The notes beneath the pieces are model-generated. The model saw only the letters and a program-made list of their open reading frames with translations, searched no databases and was not told where the DNA came from. A DNA stretch of 64,000 nt from the NCBI RefSeq assembly GCF_003672135.1, contig NC_039517.1, forward strand, positions 930,001-994,000. The letters run 5' to 3'. How positions within the stretch are numbered: the first letter of the stretch is position 1; every line of letters starts with the position of its first letter. Position numbers and translations under genes: made by a program. Of the stretch, positions 56,801 to 64,000 are shown piece after piece. This DNA is from Ooceraea biroi (lineage: Eukaryota > Arthropoda > Insecta > Hymenoptera > Formicidae).

Positions 56801-58439
56801 TGCGTGCGCGTCCCGGCACGCGAGACCCCAGCCCGTTCGTAAAATGTTGCTCGAACCCGCCGCGGCCGGAGACCGCTCTCACGATTTTGGATACGCCGTT
56901 GTAAAACCGTGAAATATTTATTATTGCCTGCTAAGCAGCGGCTCGAGCTCGTGTTCGGCCGCGCAGTGGACACTGAGATCGCGAAGATTGGAGCTTGACC
57001 ACTCGAGATGTGCGTAACTCTCAATCCTCAACTCGCTCAATCACAATCCATAACGCGTAATCCGATACGGCACTTCGCTTCGCATCGGCATTCGTTGAGA
57101 TTAAAGCCGGCGCAGTTTCGACGCACTCAATGCGCGTTCGAGAACCGCCTCGCCGGGCGTTGAAACATCTCGAGCGGATATTTTAATTGCACGGGAGGGG
57201 CAGGCACGCGGGAAAAGCGGGTCCCCCCTCGGACGTCTTCATCGGCGATGATGCAACCGGCGTCTCGCCGGATTTATGGAACAAAAACGGCGGTCCCGGC
57301 TCTCGCGCAGCGGGGGTCGCGCGCGCGAGTCTTGGCGGCGGAGGGCGAAAACGCTCTCTAATAGCAAATACGAAACAGTTTATAATCCGCAGAAGTTAAG
57401 ATCGCGCGACAATGGAGCCTGCGGAGCGTGCCGAGGGGCGCTTACAGGATTACACGGCTGGCAGGTAAACGCATTTGGCGCATTACCGGCCAGGAAGCCT
57501 TTATGAGGACGAATAAAGAAGGACGGGTAATCATATCGCTTTTGTGCCCGTCATGGAGCCGCGGCTCGTCGTCGGGGATGATTCCATCCGCGCCGAGAGC
57601 GAGAGCGTGCTCGTCGTTCTCGTCCAGAAAAAAACGAAATCTTCATCTTGCAAACGCGCCCGACGCGCGCGCGAAACGTTGCGTCAAAAATGCACTTCTG
57701 CCGCAAATAATAATTTTTTTATTTTTATTTTTTCATAAGTAATTTTTTAATTTTTTTTTTATTGGCAAGGCGCGCCATTATCCCGAGAGTGCGTCTCAAG
57801 GGGTTAAAAGTTCGTGAACGCCGATGGACGCGATTACTCATCCCCGATCGGTTCTATACCTCCCCGCGGCGGATATTGATTCCGACATCGAGCGACGTCC
57901 GTAACCGTAACAATAATCGTAACAATATCGCGGGATGTACCGACGACGGCGGGATTTCGCGTGCGTATTTAATCGAAAAATAACAGAATAAAAATACGGG
58001 GTGGCTCGCGCGATCGATCGGCACCGCGCGCGGGGTGCTGCTCGCTCCTGCACGCGCGCGATTAGTAGGCGAACGGCGTTTACCCGTTAAATACGACGTT
58101 CGGTAAGGCGTAATAGCGGCAATTACCGCGCCGGTGGCTGCATTCATCGGCGCCGGCCGGCGCTGTACCTTTCGCCGCTTAATTATGCCTCGTTAAGACC
58201 TCGGAAATCCAATCCGCTGCTCTCGAGAGACGATTAGCCTCTTCCCTTTATCCCGCTCGGAAAAATGCGTTTCCCAGCCTCTCTGTCTGTCGCTCTTCGT
58301 CGGAGTCAGACAGTCTCTCTTCTATCTTCTGCGTGCACCTCGCACGCAGAATGAGACGGGCCATAAAAGAGGCAGAGACCGATGGTCTCTTTCTGACAAG
58401 CGTTCACTTTCCTCTCTCTCTCTCTTGCCTCCCCAGGAC
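53852..58439. other. Non-coding DNA
   Basis: Contains GGC-rich repeats at 55162-55230, an AT-moderate stretch at 55670-56170, a (TACG)n tract at 56630-56657 and T-rich sequence at 57710-57770. Apparent frames of 100-217 codons overlap on both strands and have no recognisable domain. Confidence 0.55.
56630..56657. repeat. (TACG)n tetranucleotide repeat, self-complementary
   Basis: A 28-bp alternating purine-pyrimidine run of ACGT units with one ATGT variant. Units are palindromic, so the tract can fold into a hairpin. Confidence 0.88.
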
Positions 58440-59765
58440 ACCTCATTTGTTGCGGTGAATTTCATTAATATCGAATAAGGTCGAAAAATCTTGGCGAGGG
58501 ATCGCTCGCAAGGTCAACGCTCGCTTCTGCATACGTTGCAAGTTGCCGCAACGCAGCGGCGGGACAGTTTTATGGCCCTCTCTGCCCTCCGTAGGTATGG
58601 ACTCGCAAAGATCGAGTAAGGTGAACGCAAGTAACGTCACAGCAACAACATTCCTAGTGTCACAACGATCAGATTACTTCACGTCTCTCGTACTTCATTC
58701 AGTCAGGAGGATTCTTGCCGAAAATGGGGAACGGAAGGAAAGGAGGAAAGTGAGAAACTTTGCTATCCGTCCTCTGAGAACCCCTGACTGCCTTCTCGTA
58801 GAGCGAAGCTTCAGGAAGATTCGAAGGCAGCGCCCGCTGGGCACCGGGCCTCATCTGTGCTGTTTCCGTGGCGGGAAAGGAAGTAAGAAGAAAGAGATAC
58901 CAGGAGGAAAAAGAAATGAGATGAAGGAGAATGGGAGACACAAGGCCTAGCGCAGAGACAGAGACAGAAAGAAAGAAAGAGAGAGAGAGAACAAGCAAGG
59001 AGTATCCTCTCTCACCTCGCACCTCGAACGTTCCTGTAAAGATATCTTCACGTAGGTACACCTCAGCCACGTGGTGCGACCAGAAGAGCGGGAAAGAAGG
59101 AAAGAGAAAGATGCGGAACGAGACATGAAACCAGTCGAGGGCCAGAAAGGACCGGGGCGCCTTCTCGGTCGGAGGGGACACGCATAATCCTGCGAGGACG
59201 ACCGTTCGGCACGAACCTTGCTCGGCTGCGAGAGGAACTTGAGCGTGTCGGCGTCGAGGTGTCTGACAACGTCAATTTCGAAGAATTGTCCAGTGGAGAA
59301 AAGTGTAGACACGGCACCTGGAGAGAGAAGGGGAGGAAGCGGAGTATCATCGGAATTCGTCGTTACTGTCGTTTTCCGCTTGGCGTCCCATGATTTTCGC
59401 TACGCATCGGGGAGTTGGCGATCTGTGGACGGGGCCCGGGGTTGTAAGACACTTTCGTCAGTGTCCTGTCATCCCCAAAGGCGCAGTACGTGCTTGTTCG
59501 ACGATTTTCACCAACGCTCTGTCCTTGTTCATCCTACGGACGCGAGACATAAATCTACGTCGCAAGGCTCTCACAGAGCGGAGGAATGCCGCGACGGAGT
59601 AACGTAACAGCAACTTGTAAAATTCGATAGCAAATAGCTGCAGTCCAACCATTGTTCCGCTGCGTACAGGTGCGTTCAGGTTTTACGAGGAAGAGGAACC
59701 ATTGACAGATCGTCCCGCTCGGACCTTTGCTGGAACGTGGATAGGTGCCCTGTGCAAACACATAG
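58440..59765. other. Segment with exon-like features on both strands, gene status unclear
   Basis: On the - strand a CT-rich tract ending in CAG (ends about 59319) precedes an open stretch reading STLFSTGQFFEIDVVRHL, followed by a GTTCGT that could be a donor. A separate - strand ATG frame at 59652-59458 gives 64 residues. On the + strand the same DNA reads LARLREELERVGVEVSDNVN. Only one strand could be real; no family is recognised. It may be one or two exons of an unknown gene, a non-coding RNA, or chance. Confidence 0.2.
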
Positions 59766-62700
59766 AAACGTGATAACGATCGGAAATCGCGTTAATAATC
59801 CGGGCTCGCATATCGCGTGCGTTTATTCGTGATGATAATGACGGGCGATAATATCACGTTGGAGAGAAAGAGAGAAAGGAAGACAGAGAGAGAGAGAGAA
59901 TGAGCGAGAGGAAGAAGGGAGAGGGAGAGAGGGAGCTCTCGTTATTGTAAACTGTACGCGTAACAACCGTTCCGGCGGAGATCAGCGAGACTTTACTGCG
60001 CCCTTGTCCTCTGTTTTATCGTGAAAACGCGATTTCCGCCATCGGCCTGCTCTCGCGAACAATCCGGTGTAGGGTTTCCGGACGCGAGTGAGTTCGCGCA
60101 AGTGCGCGGGCGAGCCGATTAAACGAATGGAAAAAAGTCCGCCGAGAGGAGGCGAAAGATAAAAGAGAGAAAGAGAGGCGCGGCACCGGCGCGGATAAGC
60201 TCGCGGAGTTAACAGCTCGTGGAGCCCGTCGCTACGTTCCGCGCTTTATCGTCGCTCGTCGATGTCTTTATGCCCTTCGTTAAGCGATTCCGATTTTCGC
60301 GCGCACTGCCAGCTGGCCGATCATCCCGGTCGTTTTTCCTCTGGCCTCCCCGGGCCCCACGTGGAGGAAGCTGAGGGCAATCGCGCTCCCCTCGCCCCCG
60401 GCCTCTAATTTACGCGGACTTCAGTTTTAATATCATACAATCCTCCGGAGAACGTATTGAGCACGCGAATCACCGACTGCCTACGCACTGTCCGCGTCGA
60501 GATTCAGCTTCACCGCCTGCACTGTTCATAGGCAACAACTGCCTATTGTGCGTTCGCCATCTTCGTCGATATCTTGGAGCCCGAGTGCCATTCTCCTGGC
60601 GATTCTTGCAAAGTCTCGATGAGGCTGTTGGATCATTAAGTTGGATTAAAGCATCAGCATCAAGCTACCGTTAATGAATCGTAAAACATTGCTGTTGGCG
60701 GTAGGGGAGATCCGGAAAGCTGCTCGTTGCTCGAGGTAGCGACTCTTCACTCTCCGATCTCTCTAATGATGACAGATCGATCACAAGATCGAGCGCGGCG
60801 ATGCCCCTGGAGGTCGCGCCGCCCGCCCTTACAGCCGACAGATCTCTCGTGGGTTCCTCGAGGCCACGGGAGACAAAGAAAAATAGAGGCAGGGTTAGGT
60901 AAAGGAAGAGAAAGGAACAGAATCGGTTGTCCTCCGCATAGTTCACGGGAGATTCGTCATGGGCGTGAGCTAACACCGACGACGACGACGACGAGGAGGA
61001 CGTTCCACCCTAATCACGTCATCGGTGTCCGTGGCGGTCGATTTTTAATTTTTCTCCCGTGTCGAGATACCATCTCACAACGTTGTTACCGCATACCGGC
61101 GCGTCGTCGCTCGCGGGGGCCTTCCACGTCGATCGGATGCCCATCGCGCGCTACTGGAGCTCGAGCTCGTCACGCGGAATTTCCCAGCGTCCAGAAGGAT
61201 CCAGATATCTCATCAAGAGACTCGTCTTCGTCCTTGCGATCCACGCGCGGAAGACCGCGCCGATTCTCGTCGCGAGACCTGCACGCGGAATCGCGGGAAT
61301 GCGATCGGCAGAGATGATCCGCGACTGTGAATTCATCGCGAAGCGGATCCGCGACACGCGCGCAGCCGCGGGCGGAATTCATCGATGAAGAAAGAGTCAG
61401 CTACCGGGAAGCTACTTGTACGGAGAAGCAGGGAGAAGCTGCACGAGCGAGCGAGAAATATTGTATATAATATATCGCGCCGTGAAGTGAAAGGAAGAAG
61501 AGTCGCCGGTTCGAGCAGCATCCGTCATACCGTTGGTATTTTGAGATCCCATCCCCGCGTTCCGAGAGGATAGTTTCTCCCTCCCCCTCTGCCATTCTCT
61601 CTCTCTCTTTTCTCATTTTTCTCTCGTTCTTCTTCTCTCTCTCTTTCTTTCTCTGCGAGTGCGAATGTTTTTCCGTTACATAAGAACGCTCAGTCGAGGT
61701 GCTTACACGACGACAATGCGCGAGTCCGCTTCGCTCTTCCTCGCTCGCTCCAGGAAAGCGGCGGAGGTCGCACGGCGAGCCACGCAAATAATTGCACGAA
61801 ATATCGATTCCCGACAGGAGGCTGAGCGTGTTCAGGTCTTGCTCGGTGCTGTCCACCACGCATTCAAAGGCGAGACGAGACGCGCGGTCGAACACTCGGA
61901 ACGGTGGAACGGAGGAACGAAGTGGTTCCAATGGGCAGATAGAGAGAAAGAGAACCGATGAATAGCTCTCTCTGTCTCTCTGAACAAAGAGAGACAGAGA
62001 GAAAGAGCAGGAGAGGAAGATCAGGTAGAGAATAGTCGGCAGCTCCGACTGACCAGCGGGTGCTCCGGATCCGACTGGACCGGTTTTGCTCGAATTCCCT
62101 AGGAGTTCTAGCCTTCGGGACTCCACGAGTGACTCTCACTCTTTCCTTCTCTCGTTCTCGGGGACTCTCTCGCCGCCGTTTACCGGTCACCAGCGCGCAA
62201 CAACACCGAAGACAGGCTCCTCGGACCCCTGGGATCTTCTCTCTCTCTTTCTCTCTCCTCTTGACTTCTCACTATCCGTCCCCCCTTTCTCCCCGAGAGC
62301 TTCCTCCCTCGGGGGGAGGCAGCTTCACGCAGCATCGAAGCGGTGATGCGGTTCCTCCGGCGGCGGTTCTGCTACCAGCTAGATTTCAACGTATCATTTA
62401 TCATCGCACGAGGGCGGCGGCCGCTTTGCACGCGCTTCCGATTCTGCTCTGATGACTTGATGTCGAGATAGGGAGAGAAAGAGAGAGGGAGAGAGAGAAC
62501 GATGGTCTCCGCGGCACTCCGATACGTCTCCGGCCCCTCCGTAAACTCTCCCGAATCAACCCTCGAAAAGAGCGAATGATTCGAGAGATGATGATTCACA
62601 AGATTTACCCGGAATCGCGTTTCCGGCTTCCATTGATTCCTTGCATATTCACCGCGAGTTGTTTAATCGAGAGCTCGAGTCGCGGATCGATAGTCTCGGA

Positions 62701-64000
62701 TATTTCCCACCGGTAAACTCTCGCGTCGCTCCTGACAATTGGGATGCGCGTCTTTTATCCTCGCTGCTGCTCGAGGCGTCGTCCCGAAATCCAGTTTGGC
62801 GATCGAGTTCAGCATCCTGAAACGGTCCGGAGCGACCGTTATAGGTGAGCATGAAGGAAGGAAAGAGAGATAGCTTCGATCCGGAAAGACGAACTGGCCA
62901 GGTCGCGTCACGGTTTTGTCCACTTGATGATACGCGTGAAAAGACGCGGTCGCGCATAGAGGGAAAGGGTTACGCGCGCGAGGCGCAGGGTAGCAGGCGG
63001 TCCGCCGTCTCATTGTGGGAACGTCCCGATGATGAATTCGGTCATTAATTAAGCCGGCTAAGTGGGCACCACCCGGCTCATCTTTTAGCCGCGCATTTTT
63101 AGTCCAACGAACTCGGTCGCTTGACGCGCGCGTGACGCTCGTCTCCGATCCGTCACGGATTTGTCATTATTACTATTATTCTCATTATTTGATGGATGGA
63201 TGGATCTTCTTTGCTTCTGGTCATTCCAGAAAAATAATTAAAAATTTAGATTTTTTTTCTTTATTTTTCGTAACAATTTTTGCAATTGAGGCTTTTTTCC
63301 GTCTTTTGGATTTTGAAATACCGATATTGGGATCTGTGATATTTGAATAATCATGACGGATCAATCTGCTACTACTACTGCGTGTTCTCTGTTCGTTCCC
63401 TTGAATCTCGAATTAACATAAGATTAATTGGCGCGTATTTAGTAGCGCGTGAATTACCGCGGCGATCTACGACGTACGGGCGAATCACGCGTATCTAATT
63501 CTTCGCCGTGTCGAGTCACGCAAAATTTATGCGCTATTGAGCATACGGTAAATTATATAATTATTCCTACGTAATAAATCCTTCACACACGTGTAATATT
63601 TTATAAGCGCCCGCTTGTACGCGCTAACATCGAGGGGCTGCGGCTTAGCGCTCGCCGCATTAACAACTTCATTTACCCCGTAATCTGCACGAGATCTCGT
63701 ACCTCGAACCAAAATGTAGAAAATGAGAAAGGGAGAGAGAGAGAAAGGCGGATGGACTCACGCAGATCGACGTAACGTTAGCAAAACGTTCGAATTCTAC
63801 TCGCAATCCGCCAGGAAACTCGAAGAGCCGCGACATAAAAATAATTTGCGAACTATAATAGTACAGAATACTGCAGAACACAAATAAAAAATTAAAACAC
63901 CGTAAAAATTTTATTCAAATAAACAGGAATGATGAAAGACCGAGGGAGAGACACGTCAACACCTCGTTGGCACTCGAAGCCACGTTCTCGCTCGGGAAGT
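59766..64000. other. Non-coding DNA with GA/CT simple repeats
   Basis: GA-rich sequence at 59860-59935, (CGA)n at 60977-60995, CT-rich DNA at 61580-61655, GA-rich DNA at 61945-62015, and AT-rich sequence at 63160-63350 and 63840-63930. A small hairpin ATAGGCA/TGCCTAT lies near 60520. The 241-codon - strand frame at 62126-61401 is a product of CT/GA repeats. No gene recognised. Confidence 0.55.

Noticed and set aside
61401..62126. 241-codon - strand open frame
   Set aside because: Much of it translates GA/CT microsatellites; no recognisable family.

Overview
This window looks like a gene-poor developmental regulatory locus from an insect nuclear genome, most probably a hymenopteran (ant or bee relative). 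The one gene that can be named with confidence is a POU class III homeobox gene, the orthologue of Drosophila ventral veins lacking (vvl, also called drifter or Cf1a), encoded on the + strand at 23032-24381 in a single open exon. The assignment rests on the POU-specific domain, the POU homeodomain, the N-terminal block ending SPRSAADAGEMKYM, and a C-terminus ending in LAAH. The hymenopteran suggestion is an inference from the protein and from the very CpG-rich non-coding DNA; it was not tested by alignment.

Layout. Positions 1-21 kb are non-coding upstream DNA with AT-rich islands, CpG-rich unique sequence, many microsatellites, a degenerate repeat cluster (2.6-3.1 kb), a 547-bp inverted-repeat transposon-like element with TA flanks (11.83-12.37 kb) and a 118-bp tandem repeat (13.62-14.01 kb). 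Positions 21.1-23.03 kb are the GC-rich promoter and 5' leader area of vvl, with CT/CA tracts. Positions 24.38-27.3 kb are the likely long 3' UTR, which turns AT-rich after 25.56 kb and carries two Pumilio-type motifs; the first AATAAA I found after the stop is at 27243. The remaining 37 kb has no gene I can identify. It holds microsatellites, two unusually long alternating purine-pyrimidine tracts (37.45 and 49.33 kb), a homeodomain-type AT palindrome cluster (38.76 kb) and scattered POU octamers.

How it fits together. A single-exon POU-III transcription factor lying in tens of kilobases of gene-free DNA is the arrangement expected for a pleiotropic developmental regulator controlled by distant enhancers. 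The flanking octamers (ATGCAAAT) and TAATTA-rich clusters are candidate input or autoregulatory sites, but each is a short motif that also occurs by chance.

Most open frames in this window arise because CpG-rich, TA-poor DNA and CT/GA microsatellites lack stop codons; many begin at GTG, TTG or CTG. The most interesting signals I could find are a 49-codon open extension in frame after the vvl stop codon (possible stop-codon readthrough), the large foldback element, and the alternating purine-pyrimidine tracts. I saw no prokaryotic operon, CRISPR array, tRNA, rRNA or spliceosomal snRNA.
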